Shown here: positions 24,333 to 32,158 of the stretch, in pieces
Layout: the number at the start of each line of letters is the position of its first letter
Position numbering within the stretch: position 1 is the stretch's first letter
Assembly (NCBI RefSeq): GCF_015644665.1
Contig: NZ_JADOBQ010000005.1
Location: 124,001 to 188,000 of the forward strand
Source of the DNA: Roseobacter sp. MH60115
GTDB lineage: Bacteria > Pseudomonadota > Alphaproteobacteria > Rhodobacterales > Rhodobacteraceae
DNA length: 64,000 nucleotides
Direction of reading: 5' to 3'
Translations under genes and position numbers: made by a program
The notes under the pieces: model-generated
What the model was told of the DNA's origin: nothing
The model's database searches: none
Seen by the model: the letters and a program-made list of their open reading frames with translations, nothing else

Positions 24333-24983
24333 ATGATCCTGTCTCCGCGCCCTGCCGATGCGGCTCCCGCCGCGCATGACCGTGTGTACCGCGCGTTGCG
24401 CGGTCGGATCATGCAGGGCGATCTGCCCCCCGGCGAGGGGCTTACCCTGCGCGGGATCGGCAGCGAATATGAGGTGTCGATGACACCGGCGCGCGAAGCG
24501 GTCCGGCGCCTGGTGGCCGAAGGAGCGTTGACCATGTCCTCTTCCGGGCGGGTCTCAACGCCGGAACTCAGCAATGAGCGGATCGAGGAACTGGCCGCGT
24601 TGCGGGCGCTCATCGAGGTCGAACTGGCCAGCCGGGCCTTGCCGCGCGCGCATATGGCGCTGATTGAACGGATGCAAACGATCAACACCACCATCGCCGA
24701 GGCCGTGGCCCATCGCGATGCGGCAAGCTACATCCGTACCAATCTGGAGTTTCACCGCACCCTGTACCTGCGCGCGCAGGCCCCGGCGATGCTGGCCATG
24801 GCGGAAACCGTCTGGCTGCAGATGGGGCCGACGATGCGCGCGCTCTACGGTCGGCTGCGCAAGACCGAACCGCCGCACTTCCACCGGCTGATCATCGCAG
24901 CACTCAGGGCCGGGGACGAGCCGGGCCTGCGCCTCGCGGTGCGGTCGGATGTGACGCAGGGTTTGCGGATGTTGGCGAGCTGA
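24333..24983 (+). CDS. GntR family transcriptional regulator (FCD type)
   Basis: 216 residues. The winged helix lies at about 20-85 (LRGIGSEYEVSMTPAREAVRRL), followed by an FCD helical ligand domain (LAALRALIEVELASRALPRA, then NLEFHRTLYLRA, with the metal-binding Asp/His pattern of the family). The ATG at 24333 gives the normal family length; a longer frame upstream would overlap the metalloprotease. No linked catabolic operon is visible; the GNAT gene follows after a gap containing a palindrome. Confidence 0.88.
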   Translation: MILSPRPADAAPAAHDRVYRALRGRIMQGDLPPGEGLTLRGIGSEYEVSMTPAREAVRRLVAEGALTMSSSGRVSTPELSNERIEELAALRALIEVELASRALPRAHMALIERMQTINTTIAEAVAHRDAASYIRTNLEFHRTLYLRAQAPAMLAMAETVWLQMGPTMRALYGRLRKTEPPHFHRLIIAALRAGDEPGLRLAVRSDVTQGLRMLAS

Positions 24984-25017
24984 ATCTTTACCAATTCCTC
25001 ACATCGCCATTGAAAAT

Positions 25018-25034
25018 TTCTACCATATGTAGAA
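25018..25034. repeat. AT-rich palindrome between gntR and GNAT genes
   Basis: TTCTAC-catat-GTAGAA, perfect 6-base arms, flanked by further A/T symmetry (AAAATT...ATTTT). It lies 34 bases after the gntR stop and about 105 bases before the GNAT gene. It could be a GntR operator or a weak terminator. Confidence 0.5.
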
Positions 25035-25138
25035 TTTTAACAAAATTCGGCCCAGTCGAGGACATAGTTTCACGTTCAAATACGGCAGGGGTCACTGGAA
25101 ACGGGGGTGCAACAGTTTCGTAAGTGGTTCAGGTTGAA

Positions 25139-25612
25139 ATGAAAAACTCGATTTTTACAGGGAGGATTCGGCCCGTAAGGCCGGATGACCTTCAGGTTGT
25201 ATTGAAAATGGTCTCGAAACTCGCCGAGTTTCACGGCGATGTGGCGACAGTCACTGCGGATGAGCTGGCGCGCGACATTCTTGGGCCCCGGCCTTGGGTG
25301 CGCATCCTGCTGGCCGAAGCGGCGGGCGAGGTCGTCGGATACGCTGCACTCTGCCCGCTCGCCCGGATGCAATTCGGCGCGCGGGGCATGGATATGCATC
25401 ACCTTTATGTGGCGGAGCCCGCGCGCGGGACCGGTGTTGGCAAAGCGCTGATCAAGGCCAGTGAGGCCCTGGCCCGGGCCGAAGGATGCCAGTACCTGAT
25501 GGTTGGCACCCATCCCGACAACATCGTGGCCCAAGGCATCTATCTGGCCATGGGCTTTGACCGGCTCGACCAGGCGGGTCCGCGTTTCCGCATCAAACTC
25601 ACTGCGGCGTAG
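25139..25612 (+). CDS. GNAT family N-acetyltransferase
   Basis: 157 residues from the ATG at 25139; a GTG at 25124 would add five residues and cannot be excluded. GNAT motif A is visible as MHHLYVAEPARGTGVGKALIKA (Arg/Gln-x-x-Gly-x-Gly/Ala acetyl-CoA loop), and motif B as YLAMGFDRLDQAGPRF at the end. It opens with RIRPVRPDDLQVVLKMVSKLAEF, typical of diamine-acetyltransferase-like members; the acceptor is unknown. It converges on accA, whose stop lies 4 bases away. Confidence 0.9.
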   Translation: MKNSIFTGRIRPVRPDDLQVVLKMVSKLAEFHGDVATVTADELARDILGPRPWVRILLAEAAGEVVGYAALCPLARMQFGARGMDMHHLYVAEPARGTGVGKALIKASEALARAEGCQYLMVGTHPDNIVAQGIYLAMGFDRLDQAGPRFRIKLTAA

Positions 25613-25615
25613 AGG

Positions 25616-26578
25616 TCAGGCCGCGAGGCCTTTGCCGCCAATGTCGAGGAATTTGGCGCGACGATCCTTGATCAGCGCCTCAGGTGCCTTGCTCTCCAGA
25701 TCTTTCAGCATCGCTTCCAGCGCGCGCCCGACGGCGGCGATGGCCGCGCTGGCATCTCTGTGCGCGCCCCCCGTCGGTTCGGGGATGATCCGGTCGATCA
25801 CGCCAAGCTGTTTGAGGTCGTCGGCGGTCAGACGAAGCGCCTCTGCCGCTTCGCGCATTTTTTCAGCGTCTTTCCAGAGGATCGAGGCACAGCCTTCGGG
25901 GCTGATCACCGAATAGACCGAGTGTTCCAGCATCGCGACGCGATTTGCCGTGGCAAAGGCGACCGCACCGCCGGACCCGCCTTCGCCGATGATGACGGAG
26001 ATCAGTGGCACACCGATCTGCAGACATTTCTCGGTGGCGCGTGCAATGGCTTCGGACTGGCCGCGCTCTTCGGCACCTTTGCCGGGGTAGGCGCCGGGTG
26101 TGTCGACCAGGGTAATCACGGGCAGGCCAAAGCGATGGGCGATGTCCATCAGACGAATGGCCTTGCGATAGCCTTCGGGCCGCGCCATGCCAAAGTTGCG
26201 CTCAATCCGGGATTTCGTGTCATTGCCTTTCTCATGGCCGATCACCATGACCGGGCGGTCGTTCAACCGCGCAAGGCCGCCCATGACGGCGTGGTCATCG
26301 GCAAAGTTCCGGTCACCGGCCAGCGGCGTGTAGTCGGTAAAGAGGGCATCGACGTAGTCCTGGCAATGCGGGCGCTCCGCATGCCGTGCCACCTGGCATT
26401 TCCGCCAGGGGGTCAAGGATCTGTAGAGTTCTTCCAGCATCGCACGGGCTTTGACGTCGAGGGCGGCGGCCTCTTCGGTCACATCCATTTCTTCGTTGGA
26501 CCGGGCCAGCGCGCGCAGTTCCTCCGCCTTGCCTTCGATCTCGGCCAGCGGTTTCTCGAAATCCATATATTGGGTCAT
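25616..26578 (-). CDS. accA: Acetyl-CoA carboxylase carboxyltransferase subunit alpha
   Basis: 320-residue subunit that, with AccD, transfers the carboxyl group from biotin carrier protein to acetyl-CoA, the first step of fatty acid synthesis. It opens with [20 protein letters not shown]; the core contains [37 protein letters not shown] and [18 protein letters not shown], all strongly conserved, and [18 protein letters not shown]. Length is normal. It stands alone, without accD, convergent with the GNAT gene and 63 bases from lysE. Confidence 0.97.
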   Translation of the reverse strand: MTQYMDFEKPLAEIEGKAEELRALARSNEEMDVTEEAAALDVKARAMLEELYRSLTPWRKCQVARHAERPHCQDYVDALFTDYTPLAGDRNFADDHAVMGGLARLNDRPVMVIGHEKGNDTKSRIERNFGMARPEGYRKAIRLMDIAHRFGLPVITLVDTPGAYPGKGAEERGQSEAIARATEKCLQIGVPLISVIIGEGGSGGAVAFATANRVAMLEHSVYSVISPEGCASILWKDAEKMREAAEALRLTADDLKQLGVIDRIIPEPTGGAHRDASAAIAAVGRALEAMLKDLESKAPEALIKDRRAKFLDIGGKGLAA

Positions 26579-26641
26579 GGGAGACCTTATTGTTGTTCTC
26601 TCCCGTTATATGGCGGGCATTTCAGGGCAATGCAACGCCGC

Positions 26642-27238
26642 TTACCCCGGCCAGAGCACCGGATAGAGCGATGCGATGAGCAATCCGGCCATCGCCCAGT
26701 TGAATGTGGTCAACCGCCTGGGGTTGGTCAGGATGCGCGCCATCTGTTGGCCAAGGACGGTCCAGAAGGTAATGGCGGGCAGGTTCACCGTGGCAAAGAT
26801 CACGGCCACGAGGGCAAAGGCGGTCAGCGTCTGACTGGGTGCATAGACGGAGAGGGCGGTCAGGGCCATCGCCCAGGCTTTTGGGTTGACCCACTGAAAG
26901 GCGGCAGCTTGCAGAAAGGTCATCGGTCGCCCCTCTTCCGCTGATTTCCGGATTGGCGCGGCGGTCGCGATCTTCCACGCAAGATATGAAAGATAGAGGA
27001 CCGACAGGGCTTTGAGCACCGTGTAGCTGACCGGGTAGGCCTCGAATATCTGAGCCAGCCCCGCCCCGACCAGCACAATCATCAGCGCAAAGCCGACGGA
27101 AATGCCCAGCATATGCGGGATGGACCGGGTGAAGCCGTAGTTGGCGCCCGAGGCCATGAGCATCAGGTTGTTGGGTCCGGGCGTTGCCGAACTGGCTAAG
27201 GCAAACAGGATGAGGGCGGAAAGAAGTTCGATAGACAT
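26642..27238 (-). CDS. LysE/RhtB family amino acid exporter
   Basis: 198-residue membrane protein with about six hydrophobic helices. The family signature SATPGPNNLMLMASGANYG lies in the first helix-loop, and FQWVNPKAWAMALTA in the middle is also conserved. Members export basic amino acids, threonine or homoserine; substrate is not predictable. A start at 27256 would add six residues. It is divergent from an Lrp-type regulator 72 bases away, a common pairing in which the regulator controls the exporter. Confidence 0.9.
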   Translation of the reverse strand: MSIELLSALILFALASSATPGPNNLMLMASGANYGFTRSIPHMLGISVGFALMIVLVGAGLAQIFEAYPVSYTVLKALSVLYLSYLAWKIATAAPIRKSAEEGRPMTFLQAAAFQWVNPKAWAMALTALSVYAPSQTLTAFALVAVIFATVNLPAITFWTVLGQQMARILTNPRRLTTFNWAMAGLLIASLYPVLWPG

Positions 27239-27310
27239 GACGCAATAATTATGCATCCAAAGGGGATTGAAATTGTGTTTTCCTTTGATTTTGCTCTAGA
27301 TGTGCAACTT

Positions 27311-27763
27311 ATGGGTGGAATTGACGATAAATCGGAGCGGATATTGCGTGAGTTGAGGCGCGACGGTCGGATCAGCAATCTGGACCTTGCCGAGCGCGTG
27401 GGCCTGTCGCCCTCCGCCTGCCTGCGTCGTGTTCAGGAGCTGGAGCGGTCGGGCGTGATCCGCGGGTACCGGGTGGTGCTGGACCCGGCGCAGCTGGGCA
27501 TCGGGTTCACGGCTTACATCACCGTAGGGCTCAGCGATCATTCGAAGGCGTCGCAGGAGGCATTCGAGCGCGCGATTTCACGCTCGCCCGAGGTGGTGGA
27601 ATGTCACAATGTCACCGGGGCCACGGAGTATTTGCTGCGTGTGGAATCAGCGGATTTGCCGAGCTACAAGCGGTTTCACACCGACAAGCTGGGGGCTTTG
27701 CCACAGGTGAATGCGATTACGTCCTATGTGGTGATGGGCTCGCCCAAGGATGAACGGGCGTGA
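27311..27763 (+). CDS. Lrp/AsnC family transcriptional regulator
   Basis: 150 residues. The N-terminal helix-turn-helix (LDLAERVGLSPSACLRRVQELERSGVI) is followed by an RAM ligand domain (VVECHNVTGATEYLLRVE). The ATG at 27311 gives the usual length, beginning GGIDDKSERILRELRRDGRIS; a more distant in-frame ATG lies in the divergent promoter region. Probably the regulator of the neighbouring LysE-type exporter, responding to an amino acid. Confidence 0.9.
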   Translation: MGGIDDKSERILRELRRDGRISNLDLAERVGLSPSACLRRVQELERSGVIRGYRVVLDPAQLGIGFTAYITVGLSDHSKASQEAFERAISRSPEVVECHNVTGATEYLLRVESADLPSYKRFHTDKLGALPQVNAITSYVVMGSPKDERA

Positions 27764-27816
27764 AGGGGGGGCCGGTGGTCCGGTTTTGCATATTTTTGGA
27801 ACAATGAAGTGGTGGG

Positions 27817-28287
27817 TCAGTTGCGCGCGGCCTCGGCAATGGATGCAAAGCGGGTGTCGAGTTCTTCTGCGAGGGCTTCGAGACCCGGGCCTGCTTCTTT
27901 GATGTAAGGCGTAAAGACGAAGCTGGGGGTTTTGTAGGAAAGCGTGGCCGTGCCGTCGGCTTCTTCGGTGACGTAGAAGCGGATGGGTGCTTCGATCATC
28001 GCGGCGGTGGATAGCGCGAGGATTTTCACCGCGAAGTCGTTGTTGAAGACGCCGACCACCCGGTTTTGCGGGATGGTGATGCCGCGCGCCTTGGCCGCTC
28101 CGGTCGGGCCGGCTTGGGTCACGACGCCCATCTTGTTTGCCTTCACGGCTGTTTTCAGGTCGGTCAACAGGTCGGCGTGTGTCTTCTTTGTTGCGATCAC
28201 CACCCAGCCGTCGCGTGGGGCGATGGACTGGGCGTGCAGTGTGGTGGCCCAGATGAGGGTGAGGCAGGCGGCAAGGATTGATCTCAT
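27817..28287 (-). CDS. DUF302 domain-containing secreted protein
   Basis: 156 residues with a signal peptide (MRSILAACLTLIWATTLHAQ). The mature part contains the DUF302 pattern: KAVKANKMGVV-like strand, NRVVGVFNNDFAVKILALS, and APIRFYVTEEADGTATLSY. The family is a small alpha+beta dimer fold without assigned function. GGGAG precedes the ATG at 28287. It lies downstream of mcl1 on the same strand with a gap of 66 bases. Confidence 0.88.
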   Translation of the reverse strand: MRSILAACLTLIWATTLHAQSIAPRDGWVVIATKKTHADLLTDLKTAVKANKMGVVTQAGPTGAAKARGITIPQNRVVGVFNNDFAVKILALSTAAMIEAPIRFYVTEEADGTATLSYKTPSFVFTPYIKEAGPGLEALAEELDTRFASIAEAARN

Positions 28288-28353
28288 GGCAGGCTCCCGG
28301 ATGGTCGGCCCCATAGGGGCAGGCCGGACCGGATTTGCCAAGTCACGAGCGTG

Positions 28354-29310
28354 TCAGCCCGCGATCATTTCGGACTGACGTACGATCACTTCGGCCTGCT
28401 TGATCGAGGCAATGTCCACCAGGCGGCCCTTGTAGACTGTGGCGCCTTCGCCCTTGGCCTTGGCGTCTTCCATGGCGGCGAGGATCTCGCGGGCCTCAGT
28501 GACGGCCTCTTCCGAAGGGGTGAAGACCTCATTGGCGATGGCCACCTGTTTCGGGTGGATCGCCCATTTGCCAACCATGCCGAGGGTGGCGGAGCGGCGG
28601 GCCTGGGCTCGGAAGCCTTCATCGTCCGAGAAGTCGCCGAAGGGGCCATCGACGGGCAGAACGCCATGGGTGCGACAGGCGGCGACAATGGCGGCCTGGG
28701 CCCAGTGCCACGGGTCGGACCAGTGTTTTTCACCCTCGCGGATCATGTAGTAGTTTTCCTGCGTGCCGCCGATCCCCGTAGTCGCCATGCCCATGGAGGC
28801 CGCGAAATCGGCAGCGCCGAGGCTCATGGCGGCCATGCGCGGGGAGCTGGCGGCGATTTCTTCTACATGGGCGATGCCTGCGGCGGATTCGATGATGACC
28901 TCGAAGGTGATCTTCTTTGTCCGGCCTTTGGCGGCTTCGATGGCGGTGACCAGCGCGTCGACCGCGTAGATGTCAGCAGCACAGCCCACCTTGGGGATCA
29001 TGATCTGGTCGAGCCGGTCGCCCGCCTGCTCCATCAGGTCGACCACGTCACGGTACCAGAAGGGCGTGTCGAGGCCGTTGATGCGCACCGAGAGCGTTTT
29101 GCTGCCCCAGTCGATGTCGGATATGGCAGCGATGATGTTCGCCCGGGCGCTGTCCTTGTCGCTGGGCGCGACGCTGTCTTCAAGGTCGAGATTGATGACA
29201 TCCGCTGCCGAGGCGGCCATCTTTTCGAAAATGGCCGGGCGCGAGCCGGGACCGAAGAGCTGGCAGCGGTTTGGTCGGGCAGGCGGGCTGGGTTGGATGC
29301 GGAAACTCAT
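28354..29310 (-). CDS. mcl1: L-malyl-CoA / beta-methylmalyl-CoA lyase Mcl1
   Basis: 318-residue CitE/HpcH-type lyase, identical in length class to Rhodobacter Mcl1, the enzyme of the ethylmalonyl-CoA pathway and glyoxylate metabolism that cleaves beta-methylmalyl-CoA to glyoxylate plus propionyl-CoA and makes or cleaves malyl-CoA. Conserved segments: RPNRCQLFGPGSRPAIFEKMA, VINLDLEDSVAP, TFEVIIESAAGIAHVEEIA (catalytic Glu) and MVGKWAIHPKQV. GAGG lies before the ATG at 29310. An extended inverted repeat lies 60-95 bases upstream. Confidence 0.93.
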   Translation of the reverse strand: MSFRIQPSPPARPNRCQLFGPGSRPAIFEKMAASAADVINLDLEDSVAPSDKDSARANIIAAISDIDWGSKTLSVRINGLDTPFWYRDVVDLMEQAGDRLDQIMIPKVGCAADIYAVDALVTAIEAAKGRTKKITFEVIIESAAGIAHVEEIAASSPRMAAMSLGAADFAASMGMATTGIGGTQENYYMIREGEKHWSDPWHWAQAAIVAACRTHGVLPVDGPFGDFSDDEGFRAQARRSATLGMVGKWAIHPKQVAIANEVFTPSEEAVTEAREILAAMEDAKAKGEGATVYKGRLVDIASIKQAEVIVRQSEMIAG

Positions 29311-29362
29311 GCGGACCTCGAAGAAATAAAATTGCGATTGCGTTGCTGTGGTTGGTATTAAA

Positions 29363-29403
29363 TTGCGCAACATGCTGCAAGCGCATTTTGCAGGTGCAGC
29401 ATG
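29363..29403. promoter_or_regulatory. Inverted repeats upstream of mcl1
   Basis: An 8-base palindrome TTGCGCAA (29363-29370) directly adjoins CATGCTGCA (29371-29379) and its perfect inverse TGCAGCATG (29395-29403), spacer 15 bases. These lie 53-93 bases upstream of mcl1 and could form an operator or leader hairpin. Confidence 0.5.
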
Positions 29404-29438
29404 CGAGTCGGATGGTTGACTCTGACGCATACGCTTAA

Positions 29439-29470
29439 TTCTTCGTCATTATCCGCATATGATCGAAGAA
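29439..29470. promoter_or_regulatory. Inverted repeat upstream of dgcN operon
   Basis: TTCTTCG (29439-29445) and CGAAGAA (29464-29470) are perfect inverse copies; the symmetry extends inward through TCAT/ATGA with one unpaired base. It lies about 90 bases before the dgcN start and is a candidate operator for the D-glutamate regulator, whose gene is not in this window. Confidence 0.45.
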
Positions 29471-29561
29471 AATTGCGCCTGAGACATTGATCCGGGTGTT
29501 TTCGAGATGCCTTTGCGGGGCAAAGAGGAGAAATTGCAGCAAATCTGACGGAGGCTTAACC

Positions 29562-30563
29562 ATGATCCAGACACCTTATCTTTTGTTCCTCGGCGACGCA
29601 CCGGACCAGCTTGCCGCGAAGGTGGCGCAGGGCATCAAGGACTGGCGTCCCGAAAACGCCGTCGGTCAATTCCGTCTGCCGGGCTGCGGCGCGGATATGG
29701 GCCTCACCGATATGACGCTCGAAGAGGGGCTGAATGCGGGTGCCAAGACGCTTGTGATCGGCGTGGCCAACCGCGGCGGCGTGATCTCGGAAGAGTGGAA
29801 AGTGGTTTTGGTCAAGGCCCTGCAGATGGGCTATGACGTGGCTGCTGGTTTGCACAATCTCTTGCGCAACGAAGATGAGTTGCAGGCGGCGGCCAAGGTC
29901 AATGGCGGGACGCTGCACGACGTACGGGTGCCCAGCGTGGCCTATCCGATTGCAAATGGCCAGAAGCGGACTGGAAAACGGGCGCTGGCGATTGGCACCG
30001 ATTGCTCCTGCGGCAAGATGTACACCGCGATGTCGATGGACGCAGAAATGATCAAGCGCGGGATGAAATCCGATTTTCGGGCCACCGGGCAGACGGGTAT
30101 TCTGATCACCGGCAAAGGTGTCCCGCTGGATGCGGTGATTGCCGATTTCATGGCGGGTGCGGTTGAATATCTCACGCCTGACAATGACGCAGACCACTGG
30201 GATCATATCGAAGGGCAGGGCAGCCTCTTTCATGTATCATACTCCGGTGTGACCATGGCCCTAATCCATGGCGGGCAGCCGGATGCGTTGATCCTCTGTC
30301 ACGAACCGACCCGCACGCATATGCGGGGGCTGCCGCAGTACGGGCTGCCGACGCTGGAGACCTTGCGCGACACGGCGCTGCCGTTGGCCAAGGTGGCGAA
30401 CCCCAATTGCCAGGTGGCGGGCGTGTCCGTGAACACCAAGGCGCTGGAGGAGGAGGCGGCCAGGGCCTGCCTGCAGGAGATCGAGGACCGGATGAACCTA
30501 CCCGCGACCGATCCGTTCCGTTTCGGGGCGGGCAAGCTGGTGGATGCGCTGCTCACGATCTGA
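29562..30563 (+). CDS. dgcN: D-glutamate N-acetyltransferase DgcN (DUF1611 family)
   Basis: 333-residue DUF1611 protein. The N-terminal domain contains VGQFRLPGCGADMGLTDMTLEEG; the C-terminal P-loop-like domain contains AIGTDCSCGKMYTAMSM (Walker A-like) and FRATGQTGILITGKGVPLD. Family members beside DgcA acetylate D-glutamate in marine bacteria; recognition here rests on the family plus the dgcA neighbour. The ATG at 29562 follows GGAGG. It begins a four-gene unit with dgcA (41 bases downstream), the Nudix gene and dat. Confidence 0.88.
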   Translation: MIQTPYLLFLGDAPDQLAAKVAQGIKDWRPENAVGQFRLPGCGADMGLTDMTLEEGLNAGAKTLVIGVANRGGVISEEWKVVLVKALQMGYDVAAGLHNLLRNEDELQAAAKVNGGTLHDVRVPSVAYPIANGQKRTGKRALAIGTDCSCGKMYTAMSMDAEMIKRGMKSDFRATGQTGILITGKGVPLDAVIADFMAGAVEYLTPDNDADHWDHIEGQGSLFHVSYSGVTMALIHGGQPDALILCHEPTRTHMRGLPQYGLPTLETLRDTALPLAKVANPNCQVAGVSVNTKALEEEAARACLQEIEDRMNLPATDPFRFGAGKLVDALLTI

Positions 30564-30605
30564 TAGCGATCCATCGTGGCGATTTAGAGCGGAGAAGGAG
30601 CGGAC

Positions 30606-31571
30606 ATGCGTATTGAGGTCAGCCGGGATGTCTTTCGTCTCGCTCAGGTGTTCACCATCAGTCGCGGGTCGCGGACGGAGGCCAAGGTGCTGACTGTGCG
30701 GATCACGGACGGGCAGCACGCAGGCTGGGGTGAATGTGTCCCCTATGCGCGCTATGATGAAACGCTGGAGAGTGTGACGGCCGAGATCGAAGGGCTGCCT
30801 GACGATCTGACCCGCGCGGGGGTGCAGGACCTGCTGCCTGCCGGAGCTGCGCGCAACGCGGTGGATTGCGCATTGTGGGATCTCGAGGCGAAACGCGCGG
30901 GCAAGCGGGCGTGGGAGCTGGCGGGTCTGCCCGCACCGGGGCCAGAGATCACCGCCTATACACTGTCGCTGGATACCCCGGAGAAGATGCGGGCGCAGGC
31001 GGCTGAGAATGCGTATCGGCCGCTCTTGAAGATCAAGCTTGGCACGCCGGATGATATGCCGCGGCTCGAAGCGGTGCGCGCCGGGGCCCCGGACGCGAAG
31101 ATCATCGTGGATGCCAATGAGGGGTGGAGCGCGGAGGTCTACGCCGATCTCGCGCCGCATTTGGTGCGTCTTGGTGTGGCGTTGGTTGAACAGCCGCTGC
31201 CCGCCGGGGAAGACGAGGCCTTGATCGGGCTGGAGCGGCCGGTGCCCGTTTGTGCGGATGAGAGTTGCCATGACCGGGCCAGCCTGCCCAAGCTCAAGGG
31301 CAAATATGATGTGATCAACATCAAGCTCGACAAGGCGGGTGGTCTGACGGAAGCGCTTGCCCTGCGCAGCGAAGGGTTGGCGCAGGGATATGACATCATG
31401 ATCGGCTGCATGGTCGGGTCCAGCCTTGCCATGGCGCCGGCGGTTCTGCTGGCGCAGGGGGCAATGGTGACCGATCTGGATGGCCCGTTGTTGCTGGCCG
31501 AAGACCGACCGCAACCGTTGCTTTTCGATGAGGCAGGCGTACACCCGTCGGGGCGCGTGCTATGGGGCTGA
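30606..31571 (+). CDS. dgcA: N-acetyl-D-glutamate racemase DgcA (enolase superfamily)
   Basis: 321-residue enolase-superfamily protein of the dipeptide-epimerase (L-Ala-D/L-Glu epimerase) branch. Catalytic lysines of the KxK type are in LLKIKLG; metal ligands in IIVDANEGW, VEQPLPAGED and VCADESCHD; the second base lysine in VINIKLDKAGG. In the DgcN-DgcA pathway it converts N-acetyl-D-glutamate to the L-form. The stop overlaps the next gene by 10 bases. A murein-peptide epimerase role is the alternative, less likely beside dgcN. Confidence 0.88.
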   Translation: MRIEVSRDVFRLAQVFTISRGSRTEAKVLTVRITDGQHAGWGECVPYARYDETLESVTAEIEGLPDDLTRAGVQDLLPAGAARNAVDCALWDLEAKRAGKRAWELAGLPAPGPEITAYTLSLDTPEKMRAQAAENAYRPLLKIKLGTPDDMPRLEAVRAGAPDAKIIVDANEGWSAEVYADLAPHLVRLGVALVEQPLPAGEDEALIGLERPVPVCADESCHDRASLPKLKGKYDVINIKLDKAGGLTEALALRSEGLAQGYDIMIGCMVGSSLAMAPAVLLAQGAMVTDLDGPLLLAEDRPQPLLFDEAGVHPSGRVLWG

Positions 31572-32158
31572 ACATGGGGTGGGAGGTGTTGGAGACAACG
31601 CTTCTTTCTGACAGCTGGGCGACCCTCAAGAAAACCAAGCTGCGGCTGACCCTGTCCGATGGGACCATCAGCGAGCAATGGCGCGAGACCTATGATCGTG
31701 GGGATGGTGCGGTGATCCTGCCCTATGATCCGGCGCGACGGCATGTGCTTTTGGGGCGTCAGTTTCGCTGGCCTGCCGCCTATCGCGACGACCCGCACCC
31801 CTTTTTGATCGAAGCAGCCGCCGGGTTGCTGGATGCGGATGATCCGACGGATTGCATTCGCAAGGAGGCGCAGGAAGAATTGGGGTTGGTATTGACCGAT
31901 CCGACATTCCTTTTCGACCTCTACATGTCGCCCGGGTCGGTCACCGAGAAACTGCATTTCTTCGCCGCGCGATATAGTGCTGCGGATGCGCAAACCCAGT
32001 TTGGTGGTCTGCGTTCCGAGGCCGAAGAGATCGAAATTCTGGATGTACCTCTGGATGAGGCCTTGACGATGGCACGCGATGGGCGCATCCGCGATGCCAA
32101 AACCGTAATTCTGCTGCAACATGCAGCGCTGCACCTGATGCCGGAGGCTCCTTTATGA
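31562..32158 (+). CDS. Nudix hydrolase (NudK / ADP-ribose pyrophosphatase-like)
   Basis: 198 residues; a start at the next ATG (31574) would remove four. The Nudix box appears as AAGLLDADDP followed by CIRKEAQEELGLV, with the spacing of NudK-type GDP-mannose/ADP-ribose pyrophosphatases, and MSPGSVTEKLHFFAARY is the post-box motif of the same group. It overlaps dgcA by 10 bases and dat by 4 bases, so it is locked into the D-amino-acid operon, where no nucleotide-sugar hydrolase is obviously needed. Confidence 0.88.
   Translation: MGLNMGWEVLETTLLSDSWATLKKTKLRLTLSDGTISEQWRETYDRGDGAVILPYDPARRHVLLGRQFRWPAAYRDDPHPFLIEAAAGLLDADDPTDCIRKEAQEELGLVLTDPTFLFDLYMSPGSVTEKLHFFAARYSAADAQTQFGGLRSEAEEIEILDVPLDEALTMARDGRIRDAKTVILLQHAALHLMPEAPL

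Noticed and set aside
25760-26944. 394-codon plus-strand frame opposite accA and lysE.
   Set aside because: Antisense shadow; no family likeness, and it runs across two well-supported minus-strand genes.
30498-32134. Long minus-strand frames opposite dgcA and the Nudix gene.
   Set aside because: Antisense shadows without domains or ribosome sites.
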